Notes: generated by a model from the letters alone, not told the origin. Shown: positions 9,575 to 19,195, counted from the stretch's first letter. The stretch is DNA of 64,000 nt from Ethanoligenens harbinense YUAN-3 (GCF_000178115.2 NC_014828.1:997310-1061309), one strand, 5' to 3'. Numbers and translations are program-made.

Positions 9575-10984
9575 ATGAACATGAAGAAAACGACGATCAA
9601 ACACCGCGTACTAGCAATATGCAGCGCGGCTGTTGCCTGTACGCTGCTGTTCAGTGGCTGCTCCACCGGCGGCACAAGTTCCAGTTCTTCCTCCGCGCCC
9701 ACTGCTTCCGTCGATCTGACCAGCGGTCCGGAAGTGGATCTGACATTCTGGCACTCCATGGGCGGCACCAATGCCAACGCGTTGCAAACCATGGTGGATG
9801 ATTTCAATAACCAGCACGCCGGACACATCAAGGTGACCGCCCAGTATCAGGGCAGCTATGACGACGCCATTAACAAATTCAAGAGCGCCATGGTGGCCAA
9901 AAGCGGCCCGGACATCATGCAGTCCTATGAACTGGGTACCCGGTATCTCATCGACAGCGGTTTCATCGAGCCGATGCAGGATTTCATCAACAAAGACAAA
10001 TGGGATGTCAAGCAGATTGACGCCAACATCGCCGCGTACTATACCGTGCAGGGCAAGCTGTATTCCATGCCGTTCAACTCGTCCACGCCGATCCTGTATT
10101 ACAACAAAGATATGTTCAAAGAGGCCGGCCTGGATCCCGCAAATCCCCCGAAAACCTTTGAAGAGATCATCAATGATGCACCCAAGCTCACCAAGAAAGA
10201 CGCGTCTGGCAATGTGACACAGAGCGCCCTGGGTATGTATGTGTACGGGTGGTTCTTAGATCAGTCGCTTAATAAGATGGGCAAACCGTCGTTCGATAAC
10301 GGCAACGGCCGCACCAAAGCCCCGACCAAAATCGTCTTTGACACAAATGGCGGCGGCAAAACGTTCCTGGATATGTATCAGCAACTGTTGAAGACCGGTA
10401 CCATGCCGGCTTACGCGATGAAAGACGCGGACGGTCAGGCGGCCTTTGTCAATGGCAAGTTGGCGATGTACATTAACAGCACCGCCGGTCTGGCTGGTCT
10501 GCTCAAAGCCATCAACGGCAAGTTTGATCTGGGTACGGCGTATTACCCGGCAATTGATTCCAAATCTGTGAACGGTGGCGTGTCCATCGGCGGCGCTTCG
10601 CTCTGGATGACCAAAAATTCCGACGCCCGCGTGATGGAGGCCAAATGGGAATTCATCAAATTCATGGCGTCCGCCAAAGAGCAGGCGTACTGGAACACGC
10701 AGACCGGCTATTTCCCGATCAATGTCGGCGCGTACAACGAACAGACGTTTAAAGACAACGTGAAGAAATACCCGCAGTTCCAGACAGCCATCGATCAGCT
10801 GCACGCCAGCAGCAAGAGCTCGGTGGGAGGCCTGTGCGCGATCTACACGCAGGTGCGCAAAATCGAAGAGACAGAAATGCAGAAAATGCTCAACAACCAA
10901 CAGTCGTCCGACGAAGCGCTCAAAAACATGGCCAGCCAGATCGACGGAGCGATGCAGGATTATAACGACGCCAACGTCAAATAA
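9575..10984 (+). CDS. ugpB: Solute-binding lipoprotein, UgpB-like
   Basis: A 469-residue family-1 extracellular binding protein. The N-terminus has a lipoprotein signal peptide (basic MKKTTIKHR, hydrophobic core, lipobox LFSGC with Cys at residue 29), then a Ser-rich linker, then the mature domain starting VDLTFWHSMGG, typical of UgpB and related binding proteins (WHS motif). It would be anchored to the outer face of the membrane and deliver substrate to the UgpA/UgpE pore. ATG 9575 and ATG 9581 are both possible behind AAAAGGGG. Ligand identity is inferred from glpP and glpQ. Confidence 0.82.
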   Translation: MNMKKTTIKHRVLAICSAAVACTLLFSGCSTGGTSSSSSSAPTASVDLTSGPEVDLTFWHSMGGTNANALQTMVDDFNNQHAGHIKVTAQYQGSYDDAINKFKSAMVAKSGPDIMQSYELGTRYLIDSGFIEPMQDFINKDKWDVKQIDANIAAYYTVQGKLYSMPFNSSTPILYYNKDMFKEAGLDPANPPKTFEEIINDAPKLTKKDASGNVTQSALGMYVYGWFLDQSLNKMGKPSFDNGNGRTKAPTKIVFDTNGGGKTFLDMYQQLLKTGTMPAYAMKDADGQAAFVNGKLAMYINSTAGLAGLLKAINGKFDLGTAYYPAIDSKSVNGGVSIGGASLWMTKNSDARVMEAKWEFIKFMASAKEQAYWNTQTGYFPINVGAYNEQTFKDNVKKYPQFQTAIDQLHASSKSSVGGLCAIYTQVRKIEETEMQKMLNNQQSSDEALKNMASQIDGAMQDYNDANVK

Positions 10985-11116
10985 ACCGCATGGAATACGA
11001 TTCCTTCGCAAAAACGGAGTGCGTCCGTGCAGGCCGGTTTTCAAAAGGGTCTTGCGTGATGTCTGCGCGGACGCGGAAAACACACGCGTTGCCCACTATA
11101 TGGGAGGTTCATGTTC

Positions 11117-12241
11117 ATGGCGAATGTGTCACTCAAACACATTTACAAGAAATACGACGGAGGAATCACCGCGGTATCGGATTTCAATCTGGAGATCGCG
11201 GATAAGGAATTCCTGATTTTGGTCGGTCCGTCCGGCTGCGGAAAATCCACCACCCTGCGCATGATCGCGGGATTGGAGGAAATCTCGGAAGGCGAGTTGT
11301 ACATCGGAGACCGTTTGGTCAACACCGTGGCTCCAAAAGACCGCGACATTGCGATGGTGTTCCAGAATTACGCGCTGTATCCGCATATGACCGTGTATGA
11401 AAACATGGCGTTTGGGCTGAAACTGCGCCACACACCCAAGGATGAGATCCGCCGCCGCGTGGAAGAAACCGCACAGATTCTGGACATCGCGCATTTGCTC
11501 AGCCGCAAGCCGAAAGCCCTTTCCGGCGGGCAGCGGCAGCGTGTGGCGCTGGGGCGTGCCATGGTGCGCGAACCCAAGGTGTTCCTGCTGGACGAGCCGC
11601 TTTCCAATCTGGACGCCAAACTGCGCACACAGATGCGGTTAGAGATTTCCCGTTTGCACAGGCGGCTTGGCACCACCTTTGTGTATGTAACGCACGATCA
11701 GATGGAAGCCATGAGCATGGGGGACCGCATCGTCGTGATGAAAGACGGTGTGATCCAGCAGGTGGATACGCCACAGAACCTGTATGAAAATCCCCGCAAT
11801 GTCTTTGTGGCCGGCTTCATGGGTTCTCCGCAGATGAATTTTCTGACCGTCCGCGTTTTGGAACTGGATGGACGTCTGGCGGTGGTCTTCGGTGAAGAAG
11901 TCGGTGCGCGGTATGTTCTTTTTCTGCCGGACGGAAAGATCCGGAACACCAATTTGCGCCCGTACATTGGCAGAGAAGTCCTGTTGGGCATCCGCCCGGA
12001 ACATTTGCACGACGAGGATGCGTTTCTTCCCTCTGGGACAGGCGTTGTGGATGCGCATGTGGATATGGCCGAGCTGATGGGGGCCGAAACGTATCTGTAT
12101 CTGACAGTGGCAGGGCAGAACATGGTTGCCCGCGTGCATGCGCGAAGCAAAGCCGTCCGCGGGGATGATATCCGGATCGCGCTGGATGTCGAACGCATCC
12201 ACCTGTTTGATCGAGAGACAGAAGCGGTCATTTACCAGTAA
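11117..12241 (+). CDS. ugpC: ABC transporter ATP-binding protein, UgpC-like
   Basis: A 374-residue ATPase of the MalK/UgpC/MsmX class. Walker [11 protein letters not shown]-loop ([11 protein letters not shown]), signature [15 protein letters not shown], Walker B VFLLDEP and switch His in VYVTHDQ are all intact; the C-terminal about 130 residues form the TOBE/regulatory domain. The start ATG 11117 is preferred over ATG 11111 because GGGAGG at 11102-11107 is then spaced nine bases. It energises the UgpAE permease; such ATPases can also serve other sugar importers. The 132-base gap before it has no clear terminator. Confidence 0.9.
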   Translation: MANVSLKHIYKKYDGGITAVSDFNLEIADKEFLILVGPSGCGKSTTLRMIAGLEEISEGELYIGDRLVNTVAPKDRDIAMVFQNYALYPHMTVYENMAFGLKLRHTPKDEIRRRVEETAQILDIAHLLSRKPKALSGGQRQRVALGRAMVREPKVFLLDEPLSNLDAKLRTQMRLEISRLHRRLGTTFVYVTHDQMEAMSMGDRIVVMKDGVIQQVDTPQNLYENPRNVFVAGFMGSPQMNFLTVRVLELDGRLAVVFGEEVGARYVLFLPDGKIRNTNLRPYIGREVLLGIRPEHLHDEDAFLPSGTGVVDAHVDMAELMGAETYLYLTVAGQNMVARVHARSKAVRGDDIRIALDVERIHLFDRETEAVIYQ

Positions 12242-12338
12242 GCATGGATAAGCCTTTTAAAACCGGATCGGAAGAGCGATTGTATAAGATGCTGTATGGA
12301 GTACGATGCGATTCGATATACAGCACCCTTAAAGCGCT

Positions 12339-12371
12339 TGCTGCTCTCAATCAGAGGGCAGCATTTCTTTC
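12339..12371 (+). terminator. Leader hairpin before glpQ
   Basis: In the 230-base ugpC-glpQ gap, TGCTGCTCTC (12339-12348) and GAGGGCAGCA (12354-12363) form a 10-bp stem with a 5-base loop, followed by TTTCTTTC. It is a good intrinsic terminator placed about 100 bases upstream of the glpQ start, so it either ends the ugp transcript or is a conditional attenuator for glpQ under GlpP control. The rest of the gap shows no other gene. Confidence 0.65.
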
Positions 12372-12471
12372 GCAAGCGGTTTGATGCGGACTCTTTTCTT
12401 TGTGATCTTCCGCGTATGTACTGTATAGGCCGTTTCATATCGTATCACATCGTTATATGGGAGGAATTTTC

Positions 12472-13206
12472 TTGTTGGCACTTAACACACAAGTAATCGC
12501 TCATCGTGGATTTTCTTATCAGGCACCGGAAAATACGCTGGAGGCATTTTCTCTGGCGGCGGAATTGGGCGCGGACGGAATCGAATTGGATGTGCACTTG
12601 AGCAAAGACGGGCAAATCGTCGTGATCCACGACGATACGGTCGATCGCACCGGAAACGGGACCGGTGTGGTCAACGAGATGCTGTTCGACGATTTGCGCA
12701 CCCTGGACGTTTCAATGGGCAAGCCGGGCTATACCGGTGCTTGCATCCCGACGCTGGAAGAGGTCTATCGTCTGCTTGCGCCGACTTCTCTGAACATCAA
12801 CGTGGAAATCAAGGAATACCGGTATCAGGATGGATTTGTGATCATCCCGAAAGTTCTGGAACTGGAGGAGCGGTACCAGTTGTCCGGCCGGGTCTTTTAT
12901 TCGTCATTCAATCATTATGTCCTGCGGGAAATGAAGCAACGCCAGCCGCAGGCGGCCACGGCGGCGCTTTATGCCGCGGGCCTGGTCGATGTCTGGGAGT
13001 ACACGAAGCGGATTCCATCCGACGCCATCCACCCGCATTTTTTTGCTCTGCGGGATCCCTCGCTGGTTTCGCAGTGTCATGCAAATGGGATAGCGGTCCG
13101 CCCGTGGACAATCGATCAGCCGGACGATATGGAACGGATGCTTGTGTCGGGAGTGGATGCCGTTATTACTAATCGTCCTGACCTTGCCCTGAAATTGCGA
13201 GGATAA
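12472..13206 (+). CDS. glpQ: Glycerophosphodiester phosphodiesterase
   Basis: A GDPD-family enzyme of about 244 residues hydrolysing glycerophosphodiesters to glycerol 3-phosphate and an alcohol. The N-terminus shows the conserved VIAHRGFSYQAPENTLEAF, then GIELDVHLSKDGQIVVIHDD, which carry the catalytic His residues and the metal-binding Glu/Asp. The C-terminus has the family's RPWTID and GVDAVITNRPD. No signal peptide is present, so it acts in the cytoplasm on imported diesters, like UgpQ. The apparent ATG at 12457 is part of the ribosome site GGGAGG; TTG 12472 (or 12475) gives proper spacing. Confidence 0.9.
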   Translation: MLALNTQVIAHRGFSYQAPENTLEAFSLAAELGADGIELDVHLSKDGQIVVIHDDTVDRTGNGTGVVNEMLFDDLRTLDVSMGKPGYTGACIPTLEEVYRLLAPTSLNINVEIKEYRYQDGFVIIPKVLELEERYQLSGRVFYSSFNHYVLREMKQRQPQAATAALYAAGLVDVWEYTKRIPSDAIHPHFFALRDPSLVSQCHANGIAVRPWTIDQPDDMERMLVSGVDAVITNRPDLALKLRG

Positions 13207-13317
13207 CGCATTTGTTTGGCGTACCTGCCAGTCATTCGTTTTTGCGATCTGGGGTCTGTGTTAAAATAATGGACAAAGTGATAAGATAAAGCATAACAGA
13301 AAAAGGAGCTTATCACG

Positions 13318-14473
13318 ATGACAGAAACACAAAAAAATACGATGAAGAATTCAAGAAACGCGCTGTTCGTATGAGTTTCAGCAGCGAACGAACAGTAACG
13401 CAAGGTGCTGAAAATCTGTGGATCAGCAGTAACATGGCTGTATCGGTGGCGGAAAAAATACACGCCGGACGGCGATAAAACAGAGATGGCCCAGCAGCAG
13501 GATGAAATGCACCAGCTGCGTTTGCGGAATGCTGAACTGGAAGAGAAAAACTGCATATTAAAAAAAGCGGCGGCCTTCTTCGCACAACATCAGAAGTGAA
13601 TGCCGTAAGCTGCTATCAGTTCATGGAAAAGCAGAACCGATACTCAAAAGCGAAGTGGGCCAAACAATTAGGGCGTTTCTACATCAGGATATTATGCATG
13701 GCTTCAAACGCGCAGTGCATGGCAGAAACGGTATAAAATATGTGAAGGCAGGGTAATTTCTGCTTTCAAAGAGGGAAAGGGCACTTATGGTGCGAAACGT
13801 ATCTGCGGAATAATCCGGCGTGGCGGATATGCCATTTCTTACCCTGTCGTAAAAAGATTATGGTTCACGAAGGCCTGAATGCCATTTGCGGCGCAGACAA
13901 CTTTCTCTGACAGATAGCCGGGGTGCACATTCGGAGACCTATCAAAATCTGACCAAGGGTTTAAAATTAACAGATCCTTCCAAGTTTTATCCAGTGATAT
14001 CAGCTATATCCGCACCGGTGAAGGATTTGATTATCTGGGTCAGATCAGAGATGTCTATACCAACGTTGTTTTAGCAAGCTTCCAGGAAAAGTGAATGAAA
14101 AAGGAACTGGTTTTGCATACCTTGAATGCTGCGCAAAGACGCTGGAATTTGCCGACTGACCGAATCTTTCACAGCGACCGCGGTAGTCAGTACACGTCAC
14201 AGGCCGTTAAAGATCAGATTCATCGTATGGCTGGAAACCAAGCTATTCACGACTTGGAACCCCGGGAGACAATGCCTGGAGTGAAAGTTTTTTCTCCGTT
14301 CTCAAAAAAGAAATTGTCCATTGGCATTTCTACCCTACAAGAGAAGCTGCCCATCAAGCCATATTTGAAAATATCGGGGTTTTTTACAACCGCACCGTGC
14401 TCAAAAGCGGCTGGGGTATCTTTCCCTAATTCATTTCCTGTCGAAATGGATTCAGCAAAATCTTCAGCTTAGT
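13318..14473 (+). pseudogene. Degraded IS3-family transposase (orfA-orfB)
   Basis: Pieces of an IS3/IS150-type element are spread over several frames. OrfA pieces are YDEEFKKRAVRM, then YRWRKKYTPDGD and a coiled coil ending NCILKKAAAFFAQ. OrfB pieces are FKEGKGTYGAKRICG, DISYIRTGEGFDYLG, the catalytic-core block IFHSDRGSQYTS and WSESFFSVLKKEIVHW. At least four frameshifts or stops interrupt the reading frame (for example the first frame stops after 18 codons), so it is inactive. Terminal inverted repeats were not identified with confidence, so the edges of the element are unknown. It separates the glp module from the tRNA-Ser genes. Confidence 0.8.
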
Positions 14474-14566
14474 GCTTAACATTTTATCCTTTTTTCTGTT
14501 GACGACCCTTGGGTTGCGGCACAACTCAGTGGACATAAAATTAATGACGAAGCTGCATAGGTATGC

Positions 14567-14595
14567 AAAAAGCTCGCTGAAAAGCGAGCTTTTTG
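14567..14595 (-). terminator. Intrinsic terminator for the tRNA-Ser genes
   Basis: AAAAAGCTCGCT and AGCGAGCTTTTT arms with a short loop, directly 3' of the minus-strand tRNA-Ser(GCU). It has T-runs on both sides and can act in either direction. Confidence 0.8.
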
Positions 14596-14599
14596 TTGG

Positions 14600-14686
14600 C
14601 GGAGAAGGAGGGATTTGAACCCTCGCGCCGGTTTCCCGACCTACACCCTTAGCAGGGGCGCCTCTTCACCACTTGAGTACTTCTCC
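14600..14686 (-). tRNA. tRNA-Ser (anticodon GCT)
   Basis: On the minus strand a complete class II tRNA folds: acceptor GGAGAAG pairs with CTTCTCC, discriminator G, D-arm CTCAAGTGGTGAAGAG, anticodon loop CTGCTAA giving GCT, a long variable arm (GTCGGGAAACCGGC) and T-arm GAGGGTTCAAATCCCTC. CCA is not encoded. It reads AGC/AGU codons. Confidence 0.95.
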
Positions 14687-14766
14687 GTATGGTGAATAAT
14701 ATCAAACATATAAAGTTTGGCAGAAGAAAAAGCTTGTCCCAAAAGGACGCGGGCTGTGCCCGATGG

Positions 14767-14850
14767 CGGAGAGAGAGGGATTCGAACCCCCGGCCCTTTC
14801 GGGTCACTGGTTTTCAAGACCAGCTCCATAAACCACTCGGACATCTCTCC
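14767..14850 (-). tRNA. tRNA-Ser (anticodon TGA)
   Basis: Minus-strand class II tRNA with acceptor GGAGAGA/TCTCTCC, anticodon loop CTTGAAA (anticodon TGA), long variable arm ACCCGAAAGGGC and T-loop GTTCGAATC. CCA is not encoded. It lies 80 bases upstream of tRNA-Ser(GCT) and is probably co-transcribed with it. Confidence 0.95.
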
Positions 14851-14869
14851 GTTTGGAATGCCGACATAT

Positions 14870-14899
14870 ATCATATCATAGCATCAAAACATTTGTCAA
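14870..14899 (-). promoter_or_regulatory. Promoter of the tRNA-Ser pair
   Basis: Read on the minus strand: TTGACA (14894-14899), an 18-base spacer and TATGAT (14870-14875), about 20 bases before the tRNA-Ser(TGA) 5' end. It matches the sigma-A consensus well. Confidence 0.7.
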
Positions 14900-15034
14900 T
14901 ACCATATTTGCACGGAGATTTTAAAATCGTCCGATCCGACACGGCATGCGGATGCGAGCGGGATGAATTGAAAAAATGGGGGATTTTGTGTATACTATTT
15001 TATATGCTGTGCCAGTGCGCGGCGGCTTTTCGGG

Positions 15035-15940
15035 TCACACCTGCAACCCCAGCACCATCATGGGTTCCAGTTTTTCGTAAATGACGGGGCAGTTTTCCGG
15101 AGGCAGAGGGTTATGGCCCTTTCCGACCTCCACTGTGAACCCCGGGCGGGCGAAGGTCTGGATGAACCAGTCCTTAAATCCGCCATGTGCCGCCATACCG
15201 GTGGGGTTTTTCACGGCATATCCCGCGCTGTTTCCGAGGCGCATGGCCATTTGGCAGGCCTCTGGCGGCGTTTTGGGTCCATAGTGCCAATACAGTTCTT
15301 CTCCTTGGCTATGGAACGCGATTGTTTTTTTAAACGGTATCCTGCGGCACAGGTGACAAAGCGCGCGGGTCTCTGCTTCGCTTTCCGGGCGGTATCCGCC
15401 GAATTTTCCGGGCCCCGGGCCATGGATACCGTGTTGCGCCTCCTGCTGTTTGAGGATGCGGAAGCCGGCATCAAAGTTGTGGTTCAGGTCTACGCCGCGC
15501 GCGTTGGCCTGCCAGGTGGAAAAATCTCCGCCGGACAGGCGCATCACCGTTGCCGCGGCAGCACCGGCGGTCTGTGCGCCGTGCAGATGGATTTCCACAC
15601 CGTCGGGGTTGAGCATGGGCAGAACGGCGAGCGCATGGTTGGACAGAAATGAGGCCGCGCCCAGCCCATGCAGTGTGCCGCCTGTCTCCGCGCAGGCGCA
15701 GAGGCGCTCTGTAAAGCGCACCAGCAGCATGGACGTGATGTATTCCAGCGCATGCACACCGCCCACATAGAGCGCTTGGCACGGCCCCTGGCCCAGCAGA
15801 TATAGAAAGAGCGGCCGTCCGAGCACGCTTTCGCCGATTGTCTGCGTGCGCAGGGACGCATAGCGCTCCTGCAGTTTGTGGGTAGCTTCCCGCAGTTCTG
15901 ATGTACCAAACGGCATGCGGTCGTTGAAAACAATGGCCAT
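15035..15940 (-). CDS. M14-family zinc carboxypeptidase
   Basis: A 301-residue metallopeptidase of the M14 (carboxypeptidase A-like) family, likely the gamma-D-glutamyl-diaminopimelate peptidase branch. The sequence shows zinc ligands His and Glu in GGVHALEY, the substrate-binding block MLNPDGVE and ARGVDLNHNFDA, the third ligand His in IAFHSQGEELYW, and the catalytic Glu in FTVEVGKG. No secretion signal is seen. The start at 15940 has AAAGGGGAGCAAAAGGAC in front; longer in-frame extensions overlap the divergent Nudix gene and are rejected. A peptidoglycan-peptide recycling role is family inference. Confidence 0.85.
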   Translation of the reverse strand: MAIVFNDRMPFGTSELREATHKLQERYASLRTQTIGESVLGRPLFLYLLGQGPCQALYVGGVHALEYITSMLLVRFTERLCACAETGGTLHGLGAASFLSNHALAVLPMLNPDGVEIHLHGAQTAGAAAATVMRLSGGDFSTWQANARGVDLNHNFDAGFRILKQQEAQHGIHGPGPGKFGGYRPESEAETRALCHLCRRIPFKKTIAFHSQGEELYWHYGPKTPPEACQMAMRLGNSAGYAVKNPTGMAAHGGFKDWFIQTFARPGFTVEVGKGHNPLPPENCPVIYEKLEPMMVLGLQV

Positions 15941-16064
15941 GTCCTTTTGCTCCCCTTTGATGAAATGAAAATACGTGCAGCCGCTGCGCTTCCTTTTATT
16001 CGTATGCGGCGGATGACGCCGTGAGAAGCGGAATGATCGACTTGACGGAAAGGAACCTGTGCAT

Positions 16065-16610
16065 ATGAAGTACGAAGAAAAAATGATTGACAGCACCGCC
16101 CTGTATGAGGGGCGCATCATCCGGCTGCGCAAAGACGAGGTACTGCTTCCGAACGGCCACCGAAGCACCCGCGAGGTGGTGGAGCATCCGGGCGGCGTCT
16201 GCGTGGTGGCCGTCGCGGATGACGATACGGTGCTGCTGGTGCGGCAATTCCGCTATCCGTTTGGTGAAGAATTGCTGGAGCTGCCGGCGGGCAAGCTGGA
16301 AAAAGGGGAAGATCCGCTGGAGTGCGGTAAACGGGAGTTGTTGGAAGAAACCGGCGCTGTAGCGGCGGAATACGTCTCGCTTGGCGCGTTTTATCCCACC
16401 TGCGGGTATTGCAATGAAATCATCTATCTCTACCTTGCAAAAGGGCTGACAATGGGCGAACAGCAACCCGATGAGGACGAATTCCTCGATGTGGTGCGCC
16501 TGCCGTTTGCGCAGGCGGTCTCCATGGTGCTGGATAACACGTTGCCCGACGGCAAGACGCAGGCGGCTATCCTCAAGGCGTGGGTGCTTGCGCAAAAAGA
16601 GTCCGACTGA
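16065..16610 (+). CDS. Nudix hydrolase, ADP-ribose pyrophosphatase-like
   Basis: About 181 residues with a complete Nudix box (GKLEKGEDPLECGKRELLEE, then TGA: G-x5-E-x7-REL-x-EE-x-G), which binds Mg2+ and the pyrophosphate. The upstream segment VVAVADDDTVLLVRQFRYP and the downstream FYPTCGYCNEIIYLYLA match NudF/YqkG-type ADP-ribose pyrophosphatases, whose proline about 15 residues after the box is present (Y-P). The ATG at 16065 fits the AAAGGA site better than the GTG at 16059. Housekeeping role: hydrolysis of ADP-ribose to AMP and ribose 5-phosphate. Confidence 0.87.
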   Translation: MKYEEKMIDSTALYEGRIIRLRKDEVLLPNGHRSTREVVEHPGGVCVVAVADDDTVLLVRQFRYPFGEELLELPAGKLEKGEDPLECGKRELLEETGAVAAEYVSLGAFYPTCGYCNEIIYLYLAKGLTMGEQQPDEDEFLDVVRLPFAQAVSMVLDNTLPDGKTQAAILKAWVLAQKESD

Positions 16611-16676
16611 TTTTGCCGGGTACGGGTATTTGATTCGGACCGATGAAGCTTCTGTTTTGAAACCAGGCCCGGGGGC

Positions 16677-16705
16677 TTGTAAAATGCATCCGTTTGTCGG
16701 ATAAT
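16677..16705 (+). promoter_or_regulatory. Putative promoter of dapF-dapL
   Basis: TTGTAA (16677-16682), a 17-base spacer and GATAAT (16700-16705) lie 40 bases before dapF. It is a reasonable but not perfect sigma-A type match. Confidence 0.45.
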
Positions 16706-16744
16706 ATAGGATATTCGGTTTAGAAAAAAGCGGGGGGAATTGCG

Positions 16745-17590
16745 ATGCAGCTTCATTTTTATAAAATGCAGGGAATCGGCAACGACTATGTGTATATCAA
16801 TGCGATGGAGACTAAGGTTCCAAATCCGTCGGCACTGTCGAAAACGGTCTCCGACCGGCATTTCGGTATCGGGTCGGACGGCCTGATCCTGCTTCTGCCT
16901 TCCACGGTGGCCGATGTGCGCATGCAGATGTTCAATGCCGACGGCAGCGAAGGCAAGATGTGCGGCAACGGTATCCGCTGCGTGGGCAAACTGGCGTATG
17001 AGCTGGATATTTGCAAAAGCGAATCCATGACGGTGGAGACGCTTTCCGGCATCAAGACGTTGAAATTGCAGGTGGAAGACGGGAAAGTCTCCAGCGTCTG
17101 CGTGGATATGGGCAGCCCGTCCATGGAAATTGAAAAGATCCCCGTACGGTATACCGAGCGGCGGATGGTGGAAGCGCCTCTTACCGTGAACGGCACAACC
17201 TATTCGGTCACCTGTGTTTCCATGGGTAACCCCCACGCGGTGATCTTCACCGACGGTATCGACGAGATGGAACTGGAAAAGATCGGGCCGCAGTTTGAGC
17301 ACCACGAAATTTTCCCCGAAAGCGTGAACACCGAGTTTGTCGAGGCGCTGGGCGACCATCTTCTGAAGATGCGCGTGTGGGAGCGCGGCAGCGGCGAAAC
17401 GCTGGCCTGCGGCACCGGCGCGTGCGCGGTGGTGGTGGCGGCCTGCCTGACCAAGCGCTGCCCGCGCGGCGAGGACGTGGATGTGCTGCTGCGTGGCGGC
17501 AAGCTCACCATCCGGTGGGATAATGACCGCGTCTGGATGACCGGCCCCGCTGAACTGGTTTATACCGGCGATATTGAGATCGTGGAATAA
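16745..17590 (+). CDS. dapF: Diaminopimelate epimerase
   Basis: A 281-residue DapF that interconverts LL- and meso-diaminopimelate for lysine and peptidoglycan synthesis. The two catalytic cysteines are visible in symmetrical contexts: C73 in KMCGNGIRC and C222 in ETLACGTGACA. The N-terminus FYKMQGIGNDYVYIN and the block HFGIGSDGLILL are diagnostic. The gene starts after AAAAGCGGGGGGAATTGCG and is followed 48 bases later by dapL, so the two last steps to meso-diaminopimelate are encoded together. Confidence 0.97.
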   Translation: MQLHFYKMQGIGNDYVYINAMETKVPNPSALSKTVSDRHFGIGSDGLILLLPSTVADVRMQMFNADGSEGKMCGNGIRCVGKLAYELDICKSESMTVETLSGIKTLKLQVEDGKVSSVCVDMGSPSMEIEKIPVRYTERRMVEAPLTVNGTTYSVTCVSMGNPHAVIFTDGIDEMELEKIGPQFEHHEIFPESVNTEFVEALGDHLLKMRVWERGSGETLACGTGACAVVVAACLTKRCPRGEDVDVLLRGGKLTIRWDNDRVWMTGPAELVYTGDIEIVE

Positions 17591-17638
17591 ACCTGACCGG
17601 CAAACGATTGTATCATAAAAAACAGGAGTTGGTCTTGC

Positions 17639-18835
17639 ATGGCGTTTTTCAATGAAAATTATACGAAACTGAGCGAAAGCTATCTGTTTGCCACTATCGA
17701 ACAGCGGGTGAATGCTTATAAAAAAGCCAACCCGGACAAAAAGGTCATCAGTCTTGGTATCGGCGACGTGACCCGTCCGTTGCCCCAGGTCTGCCTGAAT
17801 GCTATGCACGCCGCAGTGGACGAGATGGGCAGCGCGGAAACGTTCCGCGGGTACGGCCCGTATGAGGGCTATGCGTTTTTGCGTGACGCCATCGCGGAGG
17901 GCGATTTCCGCTCGCGCGGTATCGACATCTCGGCGGATGAAATCTTTGTCAGCGACGGTGCCAAGAGCGATACCGGCAACATCGGCGATATTTTCGGGCC
18001 GGAAAACGTCGTGGCCATCACCGACCCGGTCTATCCCGTGTATATCGATACCAACGTGATGGCCGGCCGCACGGTGAAGATCATTCCCTGTGAGGAAGCC
18101 AACGGGTTTGCACCGCTGCCGCCCTCTTTCCATGCGGATATCGTTTACCTCTGTTCCCCGAATAACCCCACCGGTTCGGTGTTGAACAAACGACAACTGG
18201 CGGACTGGGTGACATATGCCAAAGCGAACCATGCCGTCATCCTGTACGACGCGGCGTATGAGCGGTTTATCACCGAGGACGAGATTCCCCATTCCATTTT
18301 TGAGATAGAGGGTGCCAAAAGCTGCGCCATCGAGTTCCGCAGCTTTTCCAAAACGGCCGGTTTCACCGGCACGCGTTGCGGCTATGCCGTCATTCCAAAA
18401 GAGCTGACGCTCACAGCGGGCGGCGAGACCTTCCCGGCTCATAAACTCTGGCTGCGGCACCAGTCCACCAAATACAACGGCACGTCCTATATTATCCAGC
18501 GCGGTGCGGCGGCGGTCTTCACGCCCGAGGGGCGCAAAGAAGTTGCCGAGCTCATCGACGATTACCTTGAAAACGCGCGCATCATCCGTGAGGGCCTGCT
18601 GGCCGCCGGATTCTCCTGCTCGGGCGGCGTAAACGCGCCGTATATCTGGCTGAAATGCCCGCAGGGCCTGAGCTCGTGGGAACTGTTTGACGAGCTGCTG
18701 AACAAGGCGTCCGTGGTGGGCACACCCGGCGCGGGCTTTGGCGAAAAGGGCGAAGGCTTCTTCCGCCTGACCTCTTTCGGGAGCCGGGGCGACACGGTGG
18801 AAGCCGTGCAGCGCATCGAACAAGCGTTCAAATAA
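17639..18835 (+). CDS. dapL: LL-diaminopimelate aminotransferase
   Basis: A 398-residue PLP enzyme (class I/II aminotransferase) making LL-diaminopimelate directly from tetrahydrodipicolinate and glutamate, the short aminotransferase route found in Clostridia, Chlamydiae, archaea and plants. Characteristic sequence: N-terminal [50 protein letters not shown], and the PLP lysine K238 in [16 protein letters not shown]. It has an AACAGGAG ribosome site and lies directly downstream of dapF. Confidence 0.97.
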   Translation: MAFFNENYTKLSESYLFATIEQRVNAYKKANPDKKVISLGIGDVTRPLPQVCLNAMHAAVDEMGSAETFRGYGPYEGYAFLRDAIAEGDFRSRGIDISADEIFVSDGAKSDTGNIGDIFGPENVVAITDPVYPVYIDTNVMAGRTVKIIPCEEANGFAPLPPSFHADIVYLCSPNNPTGSVLNKRQLADWVTYAKANHAVILYDAAYERFITEDEIPHSIFEIEGAKSCAIEFRSFSKTAGFTGTRCGYAVIPKELTLTAGGETFPAHKLWLRHQSTKYNGTSYIIQRGAAAVFTPEGRKEVAELIDDYLENARIIREGLLAAGFSCSGGVNAPYIWLKCPQGLSSWELFDELLNKASVVGTPGAGFGEKGEGFFRLTSFGSRGDTVEAVQRIEQAFK

Positions 18836-18853
18836 GAAGCCCTCTGCATGTAA

Positions 18854-18897
18854 AGCGGCCCCGGACGGAACGTTCTCCCGTTCGGGGCCGCTGTTTT
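18854..18897 (+). terminator. Terminator after dapL
   Basis: A 15-bp stem (18854-18868 with 18878-18892, AGCGGCCCCG against CGGGGCCGCT) followed by GTTTTA. It sits between dapL and the convergent GNAT gene. Confidence 0.85.
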
Positions 18898-18910
18898 ACG
18901 CGGAAAGCGG

Positions 18911-19195
18911 TCAGGGCTCGGCGGGGGATTTCACATCCGCATATTCGGGATGCTTTTCGAACCATGTGACGGCATAGGAGCAGGTGAGCAGCGCTTTCTG
19001 ATGGTGCCGCCGCAGGTTCTCCGCGACCGCCTGCATCATTTGGCTGGCCACGCCCTGCCCGCGCAGGGATTCGTCCACAAACGTGTGGTTGATGTCCACC
19101 AGCCCTTCCTTCACGGCGGGGAACGTCACCTGCGCGACGATCTTCTGGTTTTCGTCCGCCATAAAAACACGGTTTTGTTCGGTTTGCAGATGCAT
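18911..19195 (-). CDS. Small GNAT acetyltransferase-like protein (YjdJ type)
   Basis: A 94-residue protein beginning MHLQTEQNRVFM, chosen because AAAGGAG then lies nine bases upstream. It contains the compact GNAT signature LVDINHTFVDESLRGQGVAS with the acetyl-CoA binding RGQGVA, and a conserved CSYAVTWFEKHPEYADV near the C-terminus. This is the single-domain YjdJ/NATD1-like type, about 90 residues in general. Substrate is unknown for the family. The preceding minus-strand gene ends 30 bases upstream, so both are probably co-transcribed. Confidence 0.85.
   Translation of the reverse strand: MHLQTEQNRVFMADENQKIVAQVTFPAVKEGLVDINHTFVDESLRGQGVASQMMQAVAENLRRHHQKALLTCSYAVTWFEKHPEYADVKSPAEP

Noticed and set aside
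13207..14560. Exact terminal inverted repeats of the IS3-type remnant
   Set aside because: Candidate ends near 13260 and 14500 do not pair convincingly, so no borders are given.
16430..18823. A 797-codon minus-strand open frame opposite dapF and dapL
   Set aside because: Antisense to well conserved genes, His/Arg-rich low-complexity translation, no domain.
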